A DNA stretch of 64,000 nucleotides from Okibacterium fritillariae (GCF_900167575.1 NZ_FUZP01000002.1:186001-250000), one strand, 5' to 3'. Counted from the first letter of the stretch, positions 18,106-27,717 are shown. The notes: generated by a model not told the origin, from the sequence alone. Numbers and translations: made by a program.

Positions 18106-19241
18106 TCGTACTTTCGACAGCTGATATGAATTCGGCGGTTTGGACTAACAAACAGCACTTGGCTACGCGGCTCTCAGAGACCCATGACGTCATTTACATC
18201 GAATCTCTTGGTCTGCGGACCCCGCGCTTTACGCGAGAAGACTGGAAGCGAGTTGCCTCACGCCTGACGGCATCGAGAGTCCGGCCCGCCGACGCCACCC
18301 CCATCCCGACTGCGCCCTTCCGCGGAAGAATCATTAAGCCTCTAGTCGTTCCATTCCATACGTCGAGAATGGTCAGACGATTGAACAGGCTTCTTCTTCA
18401 GCGCCAGGTTCGACGGGTTGTAGGCAAGACCCAAGGGGCCCTCATCCTCTGGACGTTCTCTCCCCTCACTTATGGGCTCGAGGACCTGGTCGAAAAGGTG
18501 GTGTATCACTCTGTCGATTTACTGCACCAGATTGATGGTCTACCCGCCGCGCTCATTCTTCGCGAAGAGATGAAGCTCCTGTCAAGAGCCGATGCCGTCA
18601 TAACAAGTAGTGCGATGGTGCAACAACATGTCCTATCTCAAGGAGCGAACGAAGCGCGCCTCTGGGAGAACGTAGCGGACGTCGAGCTCTATCAGGCGGC
18701 CACTCCTGAGCGGGTCGAGGGGGCAGTCTTTGCAGGCAATCTGAGTCCGTCGAAAATCAACGTCGAACTTTTGCTCGCTGTGGCTGACGCAAACATCCCT
18801 CTTGCGGTGGCGGGTCCGCGGGAGATTGACGGCGTACGCGAGGATCGGAGATGGAATGAGCTGCTCAGCCATAGAAGTGTTTCTTACCATGGGAATCTTG
18901 CTCCTGGTGAGCTGGCGCAGCTTCTCAATGCGAATACGGTCGGCCTCATCCCTTATGAACTCAACGCTTACACGGAAGGCGTTTTTCCAATGAAGGTGTA
19001 CGAGTACGTCGCCTCGGGCTTGTCTGTGGTCACGACGCCACTCCCCAGTCTCGCGACGCGTGAGCGGGCTCATGTTCACTTGACTGACGACGCGCGTTTT
19101 GTCGAAGAGGTAAGCCAGAACTTGCAACTCGTTGAGGAAGATGTTCAGGAGCGCAAGGCTGCCGCCACGCAGTTTTCCTGGACGAGCCGCGCCGCCCAGG
19201 CCCGTGAGCTCATCTCACAGCTTGTCGGTCCGAATGAGTGA
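18081..19241 (+). CDS. Glycosyltransferase, GT-B type (TuaH-like)
   Basis: A 386-residue cytoplasmic glycosyltransferase. The N-terminal part (NSAVWTNKQHLATRLSETHDVIYIES) resembles teichuronic-acid TuaH-type enzymes. The C-terminal domain has YHGNLAPGELAQLLNANTVGLIPYELNAYTEGVFPMKVYEYVASGLSVVTTPLPS, the usual donor-binding region with E-x7-E-like spacing. The start overlaps the polymerase gene end; ATG 18081 or ATG 18093 are both possible. It is the first of five glycosyltransferase genes (one frameshifted) that assemble the repeat unit. The donor sugar is unknown, and the name is by analogy. Confidence 0.82.
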   Translation: MATSMVSVIVLSTADMNSAVWTNKQHLATRLSETHDVIYIESLGLRTPRFTREDWKRVASRLTASRVRPADATPIPTAPFRGRIIKPLVVPFHTSRMVRRLNRLLLQRQVRRVVGKTQGALILWTFSPLTYGLEDLVEKVVYHSVDLLHQIDGLPAALILREEMKLLSRADAVITSSAMVQQHVLSQGANEARLWENVADVELYQAATPERVEGAVFAGNLSPSKINVELLLAVADANIPLAVAGPREIDGVREDRRWNELLSHRSVSYHGNLAPGELAQLLNANTVGLIPYELNAYTEGVFPMKVYEYVASGLSVVTTPLPSLATRERAHVHLTDDARFVEEVSQNLQLVEEDVQERKAAATQFSWTSRAAQARELISQLVGPNE

Positions 19242-20343
19242 GCTGCATCTAATTTCACCAAACGATGAGCTTTCTAGACGTAATGGATCAGCGATTTTGA
19301 CAGTGGCCCGGGAGCTTTCGTATGCGGCCCACGCTAGGGGAACCCAGTCCGTCGTAGGAGGCGGGCGCAACCAGTTGAAGGATCTCGACTTCGCAGTAGA
19401 GGCAATTCAACCTCCGAGCGCCAACCGGGCCGCCGAGATCGCTGACGGTGTCACAAAGTTGCTATTCGGGAAGAGTTTGCGCGCGGCTAAGATAGATGCA
19501 CTTCCGGATGTACAGTACGTCTTTGCACACAATTTGCCCTGGCTGGGAGGGGAAATTGCCAAGAAGTTCCCTGAAGCTAGGCGGATTCTTTACGTGCACA
19601 ACCGGATACTCACGGGCGCGCCTCCCATAACGATACGGCGTGTCCTCAGCGCTTTCGACGTAGTGATATGCGTTAGTGAATACATCCGGACCGATTTGCT
19701 TCGTCGCGCTGGACGTGCCCCCGCCTGCCGAATCGTCGTCGTTTACAATGGCGTCGATTATGAGAAGTTCTCGGCGGCCGAAGCGGGGAAGGAGTTCGCA
19801 TCCGATGTGGCATTTGTTGGCCGCATAATCCCAGAGAAGGGGGCCTCCGAGTTTGCTAAAGCCGTTGCGAAAGTATCGTCCGTCCGTCCGCTGACTGTCA
19901 CTTTCGTCGGAGGGAAGAGCTTTTTGCCCTCAGACCATGAGTCGGGATATGAACGCGAAGTTAGGCAGATCCTCGAGAACTCCGAGGCCGAGGTCAACCG
20001 CACTGGTCCAATACCGCCGGCTCGTATTCCGGCCATCATGAATGCCGCGAAAGTGGTAGCTGTGCCGTCGGTTTGGCCCGAACCGTGCGCTTTGGTCTTC
20101 CTTGAGGCGATGGCTAGCGATGCTGCGGTCTTAGCGAGCCGCGTGGGTGGATTGCCCGAGGTCGGTCTAGATGCGGGGGTCACCTTTGTCGAGCCTGGAG
20201 ACTCGGATGGCCTCTCGCGAGCATTGATTGAATTGTTGGATAACCAAGAGAGACGAGAAGTTCAGTCACAGAAAAGCAGGCAATGGGCTGAAGAAAGACC
20301 TTGGGCTGTCGTCTACGCTGATGTACGCAGAGTCGTTTCTTGA
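19234..20343 (+). CDS. Glycosyltransferase family 4-like
   Basis: A 369-residue GT-B enzyme. The acceptor domain begins ELHLISPNDELSRRNGSAILTVARELS; the donor domain starts after VVYNGVDYEKFS with VAFVGRIIPEKGASEFAKAV and contains the GT4 segment VPSVWPEPCALVFLEAMASDAAVLASRVGGLPEV, with the E-x7-E nucleotide-sugar motif. The ATG at 19234 overlaps the previous stop by eight bases, so the open frame extending upstream to 19132 is not used. Expected to add one sugar of the EPS repeat unit at the inner membrane face. Confidence 0.87.
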   Translation: MSELHLISPNDELSRRNGSAILTVARELSYAAHARGTQSVVGGGRNQLKDLDFAVEAIQPPSANRAAEIADGVTKLLFGKSLRAAKIDALPDVQYVFAHNLPWLGGEIAKKFPEARRILYVHNRILTGAPPITIRRVLSAFDVVICVSEYIRTDLLRRAGRAPACRIVVVYNGVDYEKFSAAEAGKEFASDVAFVGRIIPEKGASEFAKAVAKVSSVRPLTVTFVGGKSFLPSDHESGYEREVRQILENSEAEVNRTGPIPPARIPAIMNAAKVVAVPSVWPEPCALVFLEAMASDAAVLASRVGGLPEVGLDAGVTFVEPGDSDGLSRALIELLDNQERREVQSQKSRQWAEERPWAVVYADVRRVVS

Positions 20344-21584
20344 TGAGCACTAATAGGCGCCATTTACGGCTGCCGTGGTCCACTCTGCGGAGTTGGTTCG
20401 CCTACGCCGCCCTGCCTTTAGTCGGTGTTCTCACGGCGCCTCTCCTCGCGCGAGCCCTTGGGCCCGAAGGTCGCGGAGAACTTGCAGCGATTCTGCAGCC
20501 TCTATCGGTTGCTGATGCGTTCGCAGCAATTGGGGTTCCCGCCGCCGCGACCTACTTTGTTGCTCGAGGTTTTTCGCGGCAACGCATTAGAAAGACATCT
20601 GTGCTGCTCTTGTCGATTGCTATGTCGATAGTGAGTGTTGTTCTCTTCTTCTATTCAGACGTAATTGCGGACGCATCTGACACTCCGCGCGGGCTCATCT
20701 TGCTGTTGTGGGGGAGTGTCATCGTCGGTGCTTTTGTTGCGTTTCGCCGAGGGGTTTGGCAAGGGCTCCGGGAATACCGCGTGCTTGATGCGGAGAGGGC
20801 CTCGTCTGCTCTGATCAGGTTGTTGATTATCGTCGTTTTGTTTGGAATAGGGGTGCATATTGCATTCCCATTCGCTGTCGGGTACATAGCTGCGGGCATT
20901 TTGGCGTCGGCGATTCTGTTTCTCCGCCCCATTAAGAAGTTCGAGCTCCGTGACACAATTGCGGACTCCGAATTCAGGGCATCTGATCTCACTCGCTATG
21001 CGCTCCTGACTAGTCTTTCGACGGTGGCGATGACTCTCAACAACCGACTCGATCAAGCGGCTCTACCTGCTTTTGTCACTTCGAGAGAACTTGGCTTTTA
21101 CTCGGTAGCAGTAACAGTCGCCGAGATCCCCGTGATCATCACGACTGTCATGACTAGAAACTTGCTCGCAGAAGCGAGCGCGGGCGCTCCGCGATCGGCT
21201 TTGGTCAAGACCACGGCGATCGGCCTGGGTGGCGTTCTATTCTCAGCGTTGGTTCTTGCAGCGCTCGCTCCCTGGGCTATTCCCTTCGTGTTCGGTCCAG
21301 GTTTTGTAGGATCGGTTTCTCTAGTTTGGGTGCTTCTACTGGGAACCTTCGTGGGCGCTGCGTCCACAACGTGCGCTGTGCTTCTCGCGGCGCGCGGACG
21401 GCCAGGGCTTGGCTCGCTGGGGCCCGCAGTAGGCGCTCTAACGACTATCGCCGCCTTCTTCGTTTTTCGGGACGTAATGACGGTATGGATAGCTGCCTAT
21501 GTGGCGGTTGTGGCCCAGATGCTGGCGTTTGCAACAGCGTATTACGCACTGCGTTCCGCGACACTACAACGAAAGAAGGCGTGA
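20343..21584 (+). CDS. Polysaccharide flippase (Wzx-like, MATE/MOP superfamily)
   Basis: A 413-residue membrane protein with about twelve helices. The N-terminal pattern FAYAALPLVGVLTAPLLARALGPEGRGELAAILQPL is typical of lipopolysaccharide/EPS flippases (polysaccharide_synt family). It would move lipid-linked repeat units across the membrane, working with the Wzy-like polymerase upstream. The start ATG overlaps the preceding stop (TGATG) and its own stop overlaps the next start in the same way, so the whole block is tightly coupled. Confidence 0.88.
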   Translation: MSTNRRHLRLPWSTLRSWFAYAALPLVGVLTAPLLARALGPEGRGELAAILQPLSVADAFAAIGVPAAATYFVARGFSRQRIRKTSVLLLSIAMSIVSVVLFFYSDVIADASDTPRGLILLLWGSVIVGAFVAFRRGVWQGLREYRVLDAERASSALIRLLIIVVLFGIGVHIAFPFAVGYIAAGILASAILFLRPIKKFELRDTIADSEFRASDLTRYALLTSLSTVAMTLNNRLDQAALPAFVTSRELGFYSVAVTVAEIPVIITTVMTRNLLAEASAGAPRSALVKTTAIGLGGVLFSALVLAALAPWAIPFVFGPGFVGSVSLVWVLLLGTFVGAASTTCAVLLAARGRPGLGSLGPAVGALTTIAAFFVFRDVMTVWIAAYVAVVAQMLAFATAYYALRSATLQRKKA

Positions 21585-22643
21585 TGAAGATCGCGATCGC
21601 CCATGACTACCTATTGCAGTTCGGCGGAGCTGAGCGTGTTGTGTCTACATGGGCCGATATGTTGCCAAAAAGCTCCGTGAGTTGCCTTGCCTACTTGCCT
21701 GATCGGACATTTCCGAATTTTCGGGACAGATCTGTGACCGCCTCGATAGTGAATGCGAAACTTGCGGCGCGTATCGAGTATCTACTTCCCTTACTTCCCT
21801 CGTTTGCCTCTAGCACGCGGGTTGGGGCTGGGGACGTCGCGTTAGTCTCGTCGAGCGGGTGGGCGCACATGTTCAGCTATGAGATGCCAACCGTGGCGTA
21901 TCTCCATAGCCCAGCGCGCTGGCTCTACGCCGCTCATGACTATAAGAAAAGTCTGGGCGCAATAGGGAGAATCGGGTTGGGCATGTCAAAGAGCTACCTA
22001 ATTGGGCGTGACCGACGTGCGATGTCATCGATGAGCGCGCTAGTGAGCAATTCTGAAACCACTCGCTTGAGAGTCAAGCAAGCGTACGGAAGGGACTCAA
22101 TCGTGATTCATCCCCCCGTTACTTCGGTTTCGTCGACTGAAGAGGAGCCTTCGCGTAGGCTGCCCTCGTCTTACGCGCTGGTGGTATCCCGCAACAAGGG
22201 GTACAAGAACGTCACTTTGGCGCTCGATGCAGCAAAGATCGCTGGCATTGCCGTGGCAGTCGTGGGATCAGGAAGTGAGCAGTACGATTCGCCCGAAGAC
22301 CGCGTTTTCGGCCTGGGGAGGCTTAGCGATGCTCAGCTTCTCTGGCTTTATTCGCATGCGTCGGTGATTGTCGGAAGTGCCCATGAAGACTTTGGTCTTA
22401 CGGTGCTTGAAGCGGGGCTGTGTGGCACTCCGGCTGCAACGTTGAATAGGGGGGGGGTACCTGGAGACGGTGTCTCCGGGAGTAAGCGGCATATTCGCGC
22501 AAGACGAATCCGATAGGGCACTGGCGCGCTCAATATCTGAAGCGCTCGAGCTAGATCGCGCTGCAGTCGCGGCATGGAGCGAGAAGTTCTCCCCTGCCGA
22601 ACACATGCGAAAGCTCGAAGCAGTGATGAACGATGTTGCCTAA
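21584..22643 (+). pseudogene. Glycosyltransferase family 4, frameshifted in a poly-G run
   Basis: The reading frame begins MKIAIAHDYLLQFGGAERVVSTW, a WbaZ-like mannosyltransferase start, and runs as a normal GT4 protein to VIVGSAHEDFGLTVLEAGLCGTPAATLNRGG. At a run of nine G (22449-22457) it then shifts and stops at 22514-22516, giving 310 residues. With eight G the frame continues into YLETVSPGVSGIFAQDESDR and ends at 22643 (352 residues), overlapping the next gene start by 11 bases exactly as the other genes of this block do. So the intact gene clearly existed. It is either a real ON/OFF tract, a recent mutation or a sequencing error. The truncated form lacks the last helices of the donor domain. 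Confidence 0.88.
22449..22457 (+). repeat. Homopolymer of nine G inside glycosyltransferase gene
   Basis: Nine consecutive G interrupt the coding frame of the glycosyltransferase at 21584; eight would restore it. Long G runs in surface-polysaccharide genes are classic slippage sites. Confidence 0.95.
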
Positions 22644-23808
22644 TCGGAAAGTCCTGATCGTCGCAAGGTCGACAGGTGCGCACAGTGGAGCGGGCGGCAT
22701 GGAGAGGGTCTACGAGGATGTTGCCGAGAGGCTGATCGGTGACGGCTTTGATGTTGCACTTCTGACGACGGGCGGATTCGAAGGGGACGAACTCAAGATC
22801 CCATACAAAAGGGTTTGGACTGTTCAAGGTGGTCGACCTGGACGCTATTCTCGAACTTGGTGGAAACAAACCAGGCGTGCCGATGCGCCCTGGCTGACTT
22901 GGGCGCCGGATGTCGTTTTGAGCGTCAGCATTGCCGGCCGCCGTCTCTCTCGCGCGATGCCTTCGCTACCCATATTGGCGCAGTGTCATGGGACCGCCTG
23001 GGCAGAGGTTCGTAGTTCGCTGGCGACTCCATCTCCACGTGAACTCGCGAAAGTGGTCTTAAACCTGGCCCGCATCCCGAGGGAAGCAATGTCATATCGC
23101 CAGTTCACAAGAATCGTGGCTATAGGCCCAGGAGTGGAGAAACAGTTAATTGATTTTCCTTTGAGAATTGCGAAGTCGAAAGTTGTCAAGATTGCTAACG
23201 GGATAGACGTCGAGGCGTTCGAATATTCGGCAGTCGCCGCTGCGAAGTTCCGCAATCAGCACGGTATCCCGGCGGTCGCGAGAGTCGGCCTCTTTGCCTC
23301 TCGGCTACACGTGCAAAAAGGAGCTGACGTAGCGTTGGATGCATTCGCCCGCATCTCGGAAGGACCTTTGCCCTTCCTCCTGATATGCGGCACTGGTCCC
23401 GCGGAGGAGGATCTGCGTCGCCAGGCGCGTCGCTTGGGTGTCATGAACCGGGTGATATTTACGGGCGCCCTTGATCGCAAAGGGATGTCGGCAGCAATGT
23501 CGGCCGCCGATGTTTTGGTCTTCCCTACCAGGCGTCGCGAAGGCCTGCCTTTGACGATTCTGGAGGCGCGCGCTAACGGTTTGCCCGTCGTAACAGTCCA
23601 GAACGCAGGAGTGCCGGCCGACCTCACGCGGAACGTCGCGATGACTTCCGGCACCGCCGAGGACATCGCGATGGCGTGGAGCCGGAGCCCAGAGCGGCAG
23701 CATCGCAATGCTCTGCCTGTCGAGTATCAGGCCCTCACAGCACTGCGCAAGTATTCGGCACTAGTTGGCTCAATCGCACTTGGGGAGGCGCTGGATGATG
23801 TTCACTGA
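22633..23808 (+). CDS. Glycosyltransferase family 4
   Basis: A 391-residue GT-B glycosyltransferase. The N-terminus has the acceptor-domain glycine loop STGAHSGAGGMERVYEDVAERL; the donor domain has VGLFASRLHVQKGADVALDAF and the E-x7-E segment VFPTRRREGLPLTILEARANGLPVVT. The start at 22633 lies inside the end of the in-frame version of the preceding gene, an argument that the upstream frameshift is recent. It overlaps the next gene by 14 bases. Linkage and donor are unknown. Confidence 0.88.
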   Translation: MLPNRKVLIVARSTGAHSGAGGMERVYEDVAERLIGDGFDVALLTTGGFEGDELKIPYKRVWTVQGGRPGRYSRTWWKQTRRADAPWLTWAPDVVLSVSIAGRRLSRAMPSLPILAQCHGTAWAEVRSSLATPSPRELAKVVLNLARIPREAMSYRQFTRIVAIGPGVEKQLIDFPLRIAKSKVVKIANGIDVEAFEYSAVAAAKFRNQHGIPAVARVGLFASRLHVQKGADVALDAFARISEGPLPFLLICGTGPAEEDLRRQARRLGVMNRVIFTGALDRKGMSAAMSAADVLVFPTRRREGLPLTILEARANGLPVVTVQNAGVPADLTRNVAMTSGTAEDIAMAWSRSPERQHRNALPVEYQALTALRKYSALVGSIALGEALDDVH

Positions 23809-24256
23809 CCCAGCGTCTCTCTGGTATCGATCGACCGTACTTCACCGCCATCGGCGCTATGTACTGGCGCGAATCATAAAGATGTATAACTACGCGGTTT
23901 TTCGAGCAATCCTGCCTCCGGAGGCGCAGCTTGAAGAGCCCCCTACGCTCGGGCATTTTGCGATGAACGTCGTTGTGCACCCAAATACGGTGCTTGGCCG
24001 AAACGTGCGTATTTGGCACGGAGTTACCATTGCTGTTAGTGATAGCCCGGGTGGCCGATCCAGTGTTCGCATCGGCGACGATGTAATGATCGGAACAGGA
24101 ACTGTCATTATCTCTCGGGAGCAGGAAGATTTGATCATCTGTGCCGGCGTGAAGATTGGATCGAATTCCACAGTGACGCGCTCGATTACCACACCGGGAA
24201 ATTACTCCGGTAACCCGGCAAAGTTGCACGTTCGCACCGGATCGGAAAATACATGA
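23795..24256 (+). CDS. Serine acetyltransferase-like hexapeptide acyltransferase
   Basis: A 153-residue left-handed beta-helix transferase. Hexapeptide repeats run from about residue 60 (VVVHPNTVLGRNVRIWHGVTIAV) through VRIGDDVMIGTGTVII to VKIGSNSTVTRSITTPGNYSGNPAKL, with the His of IWHGVTI as the likely catalytic base. CysE-like in sequence, but its place inside the EPS block argues that it acetylates a sugar of the repeat unit and not serine. The start at 23795 is preceded by GGGGAGG; the next ATG, three bases on, is equally possible. Confidence 0.85.
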   Translation: MMFTDPASLWYRSTVLHRHRRYVLARIIKMYNYAVFRAILPPEAQLEEPPTLGHFAMNVVVHPNTVLGRNVRIWHGVTIAVSDSPGGRSSVRIGDDVMIGTGTVIISREQEDLIICAGVKIGSNSTVTRSITTPGNYSGNPAKLHVRTGSENT

Positions 24257-25125
24257 TGACCCGCCTGGGGAAGGCTGTTTCGCGAGTCGGGCGCGGCCTC
24301 CGAACTATTACGGTCATGTCGCGCCTTGCCGTTCGCAACCGATTGGCGAAGCAAAGCGTCTTGGGCCAAGAGAATGTCGTGGTTTCGCTGACAAGTTACG
24401 GAAAACGCGTTCAAACCGTTTTCTATTCGATTGAGTCGGTAGGCATTGGTCTTGACCGTCCAGCTCGGCTCATTCTGTGGCTAGACGACAGAGATATATT
24501 CGAAAATCTGCCCAAAAATCTGCAGCGGCTCCAAGCCCGGGGCCTCGAGATTCGCCTGACGTCAAACTACGGGCCTCATACCAAGTACTATCCAGCAGCT
24601 AGGGAGCTGGCTCCCTTGCAGTCGCCATTGGTGACTGCTGATGACGACGTGCTTTACTCCCGAGAATGGCTGAGTTCGTTGCTGAACGCATACCGGGAAG
24701 ACGAGACAGCCATTGTCGCTCATCGGGTTCATTTGATAACTACTGAACTGGACGGGTCGATCAAACCCTATTCGACATGGGGTGCAGCGGAAGGCACCGC
24801 TTCCTCACCTCGTAACTTCGGGACGGGTGTTTCGGGTGTTATCTATCCGCCAGATTTTCTTGAGTTTGTCGGTGAACATGGAGAGGCCTTCAAGGAGTGC
24901 GCGCCACAAGCTGACGATGTTTGGCTACACGCGATGGCAATTCGGGGTCGGTTCAAGGTGCGGCAGGCTGATCGCGCACCTGCGCACTACCCGACAATTT
25001 TCGGTTCCCAAAGGGTAAACCTCTGGTCGACGAACGTCTTCAATGGAGGAAATGATCAGCAAATCCGAGAAACTTATTCGGCGACAGATCGCTCCATCAT
25101 CGCCGGACTGGACCTAGATGACTAG
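24253..25125 (+). CDS. Glycosyltransferase, GT-A type
   Basis: A 290-residue enzyme. After a basic, possibly membrane-associated N-terminus comes VVSLTSYGKRVQTVFYSIESV, RPARLILWLDD and TADDDVLYSREWLSSLL; the Asp triad is the metal and nucleotide-sugar binding DXD region. The later NDQQIRETYSATDR stretch resembles the C-terminal part of family-2-like glycosyltransferases found in capsule loci. It overlaps the preceding stop (ATGA). It would transfer another sugar in repeat-unit assembly; specificity is unknown. Confidence 0.82.
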   Translation: MMTRLGKAVSRVGRGLRTITVMSRLAVRNRLAKQSVLGQENVVVSLTSYGKRVQTVFYSIESVGIGLDRPARLILWLDDRDIFENLPKNLQRLQARGLEIRLTSNYGPHTKYYPAARELAPLQSPLVTADDDVLYSREWLSSLLNAYREDETAIVAHRVHLITTELDGSIKPYSTWGAAEGTASSPRNFGTGVSGVIYPPDFLEFVGEHGEAFKECAPQADDVWLHAMAIRGRFKVRQADRAPAHYPTIFGSQRVNLWSTNVFNGGNDQQIRETYSATDRSIIAGLDLDD

Positions 25126-25157
25126 ATGGAGCGGTTCGGTCGATTGCGAGGATTCCA

Positions 25158-25739
25158 GTGATTACTAGGCGAGGTTTGCCCCGGAGCGTACTAAGCAAAT
25201 TGCATCAGTACCGTTGTCGTAGCAGGGGATGGTTCTTGACGCTATGGATTCGAGCGTGGGGAGGAAATGTAGGCGCTGGTCTCACGGTCGAGAGAGGGGC
25301 AACTCTGCGTCACCCGCCGAGCTCAGGGTGGGACATCGGTACGGCGGTCTACCTGGGTAGAAATTGCATATTGGACATCCAACCCGGAGCCGTGTTGGCG
25401 ATAGGTTCTAGGACTAAGATCATGCATTTTGTCGTCATCGGCGCGGAAACAAGGATCGAGATAGGTGAAGACGTGCAGATCTCCGAATTCTCTAGCGTCA
25501 GAGATGCTAACCACGTGATCGATTCCCCGGTAGTCATTGCGAAGAGCGGGATGAAATCATCGGCGATTTCGATAGGTAACGATGTCTGGGTGGGGCGGGG
25601 GAGTGCCGTTCTTTCCGGCGCGAAAATCGAGAGCGGTGCCGTAGTGGGAGCGAACAGTGTTGTGAATAAAGGTGTCGATTCCGATTCGATTGTGGCGGGC
25701 GCACCGGCGCGTCTCCTTCGGAAGAGACAAAATCGCTAG
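25158..25739 (+). CDS. Hexapeptide-repeat O-acyltransferase (WcaF/colanic-type)
   Basis: A 193-residue left-handed beta-helix transferase. Hexapeptide turns are seen in LRHPPSSGWDIGTAVYLGRNCILDI, AVLAIGSRTKIMHFVVIGAETRIEIGEDVQI and ISIGNDVWVGRGSAVLSGAKIESGAVVGANSVV, followed by the typical IVAGAPARLLRKR ending. The catalytic-type His is in DANHVID. A GTG start at 25158 follows GAGGA. It likely acetylates the EPS repeat unit. It is the second acyltransferase of the block, and both may contribute to substitution diversity of the polymer. Confidence 0.87.
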   Translation: MITRRGLPRSVLSKLHQYRCRSRGWFLTLWIRAWGGNVGAGLTVERGATLRHPPSSGWDIGTAVYLGRNCILDIQPGAVLAIGSRTKIMHFVVIGAETRIEIGEDVQISEFSSVRDANHVIDSPVVIAKSGMKSSAISIGNDVWVGRGSAVLSGAKIESGAVVGANSVVNKGVDSDSIVAGAPARLLRKRQNR

Positions 25740-25801
25740 CTGAGAAATTCCGTCAGTGATGACCATGAACTCGACTCGCTAGTGAATCAAAGGAAGAACG
25801 A

Positions 25802-27649
25802 ATGCCCGATAACGAAAACGTGTTCGACCCGCAAGCCGGAGGGCATAGAGCGGGACGGAGGCGCACTCGCCGCCGGGGTAACAGGAGAGGACGAGTTCTC
25901 ATCTGGTCCGTGACCGCGGCGGCGGTTCTTCTCGTGGGGTTGACCGCCTGGGTTGGGATTCGCGCGTCATTAGCGAAGGCAGAACTCGAAGCTGTCATCC
26001 CAGCGGCAGATTCACTTCGCGACGCCGTGCTGGCTCAGGACTCTGCCGCCGTGTCGAGATCAGCTTCGAAACTGAACGCTCATGCTTCCGCGGCTCATCG
26101 GCTCACCAGCGACCCGATATGGAGAGCAGCGGAGTTCGTGCCGGTTGTCGGGCCAAACCTAACCGCTGGTAGACAACTGGCATCGACAATGAACGATCTC
26201 GCCGCCGACGCTGTGCGTCCCGTAGCGCAAGCTGTCGCCGGAACATCGCTCGCTGATTTCAAACCATCAAACGGCACTATCAACCTCGACGCTTTAACGG
26301 ATGCTGCGCCGGCTGTAGCTTCAGCGAATACTGCCTTGAATAGAGCCAAGGCCGACGTGGAAACCATCGACACAGCACCAGTCCTTGAGCCTGTGAGGAG
26401 CGCCGTTCTTCGTCTCTCGAAGCAACTTAATCAGATCGCACCAGGAATACAGGCGTTGTCCAACGCCTTGGAGTTGGCGCCAAAAATGCTGGGTTCGGAT
26501 GGGCCGCGAAATTATCTGATGATCTTCCAAAATCCGGCAGAGCTCAGGGCAACTGGCGGCATACCGGGTGCCATGGCTCTAATCCACACTGAGGACGGCG
26601 TCATTAGTCTGGGGCAACAAGCATCTTCCGCAGACTTTCCTCAGTATGCCGATCCCGTAATCGAGGTGCCGCAAGAAACTCGAGGGCTGTACGGGGACAT
26701 AGTTGGCAAATATATCCAGGACGTCAACCTAACTCCGAACTTCGGCCTCACAGGCCAGCTGGTTCAGCAGATGTGGGAGGAGAGATATGGGCTAAAGGTT
26801 GACGGAGTGATCTCAATCGATCCGGTCACGCTGTCCTATGTTCTGGGTGCCACCGGTCCCGTCAGCACTCCGACTGGCGACGTTTTGACGTCCGACAACG
26901 TCGTACGGACGCTTCTAAACGAGACTTACATTAAGTATTCGGATTCGGCGCGGCAGGACCTCTTCTTCGCGTCCGCAGCGAAAACCGTTTTTGACGTGGT
27001 TTCGAGTGGTGTTGGTGACACTCCGAAATTGATCGATGCGCTCTCTCGTGGAGCGAATGAGCGGCGAATTCTCATCTGGAGTTCTCGAGATGACGAGCGG
27101 GCGATCATTCAGGACACGACTTTTGCGGGCGATTTGGTGGGCGAACATGAAGGCGACCCGCGTGTCGGACTTTTCCTGAACGATGCCACCGGCGCCAAGA
27201 TGGACTTCTATTTAGGCGTAAGTGTTTCCGTGGGCGAAATGGCCTGTCGGAAGGACGGCAAGTCCTACGTCGCCGTAGAAGTGACACTCACAAATAATGC
27301 CCCAAGTAATGCAGGCTCAGTGTTACCGCGTTACTTGACGGGCGGAGGAGTGTTCGGTGTAGCTCCAGGGCACATTAAAACGGTCGTTTCAGCCTATGGA
27401 AGTAGCGACATGCTGAATCTAGGAGTCGAGCGCGATGGATCGAAAGTCTCGGCCCACAGTGCGTCAGATGAAGGTCGGCCGGTTAGCCAAATTGATTTGG
27501 AGCTAGCCCCGGGAGAATCGGGAACGTTCCGATTTGGGTTCCTCTCCTCCGCCAGGGAGTCGAGCCCGGTGCCGACGCAGGTGACACCAACAATTAACAT
27601 GAATGAAACCTCAGAGTTGGCACTGACCTGTGAATCTGCTCTATGGTAG
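25802..27649 (+). CDS. DUF4012 domain membrane protein
   Basis: A 615-residue protein with an Arg-rich cytoplasmic N-terminus (about residues 15-36), one membrane helix (about 36-56) and a large extracellular part. The DUF4012 core is recognisable by GPRNYLMIFQNPAELRATGGIPGAMALIHTEDG and the later DGVISIDPVTLSYVLGATGPV. Its biochemical function is not established as far as I know. Such proteins are frequent beside EPS genes in Actinobacteria, which suggests a role in polymer attachment or export, perhaps analogous to LytR-CpsA-Psr proteins. RBS AAGGAAG precedes the ATG. Its gene directly precedes the LPDTG protein gene. Confidence 0.88.
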   Translation: MPDNENVFDPQAGGHRAGRRRTRRRGNRRGRVLIWSVTAAAVLLVGLTAWVGIRASLAKAELEAVIPAADSLRDAVLAQDSAAVSRSASKLNAHASAAHRLTSDPIWRAAEFVPVVGPNLTAGRQLASTMNDLAADAVRPVAQAVAGTSLADFKPSNGTINLDALTDAAPAVASANTALNRAKADVETIDTAPVLEPVRSAVLRLSKQLNQIAPGIQALSNALELAPKMLGSDGPRNYLMIFQNPAELRATGGIPGAMALIHTEDGVISLGQQASSADFPQYADPVIEVPQETRGLYGDIVGKYIQDVNLTPNFGLTGQLVQQMWEERYGLKVDGVISIDPVTLSYVLGATGPVSTPTGDVLTSDNVVRTLLNETYIKYSDSARQDLFFASAAKTVFDVVSSGVGDTPKLIDALSRGANERRILIWSSRDDERAIIQDTTFAGDLVGEHEGDPRVGLFLNDATGAKMDFYLGVSVSVGEMACRKDGKSYVAVEVTLTNNAPSNAGSVLPRYLTGGGVFGVAPGHIKTVVSAYGSSDMLNLGVERDGSKVSAHSASDEGRPVSQIDLELAPGESGTFRFGFLSSARESSPVPTQVTPTINMNETSELALTCESALW

Positions 27650-27717
27650 AGACTGTCTACTCAGGAGAGCGTGGCCACACGGCTCCTATCACAATCCAAT
27701 TCGGGGGTTACATCCAC

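Noticed and set aside
21326-21583. Upstream extension of the frameshifted glycosyltransferase frame
   Set aside because: Overlaps the flippase gene in another frame; the conserved N-terminus begins at 21584.
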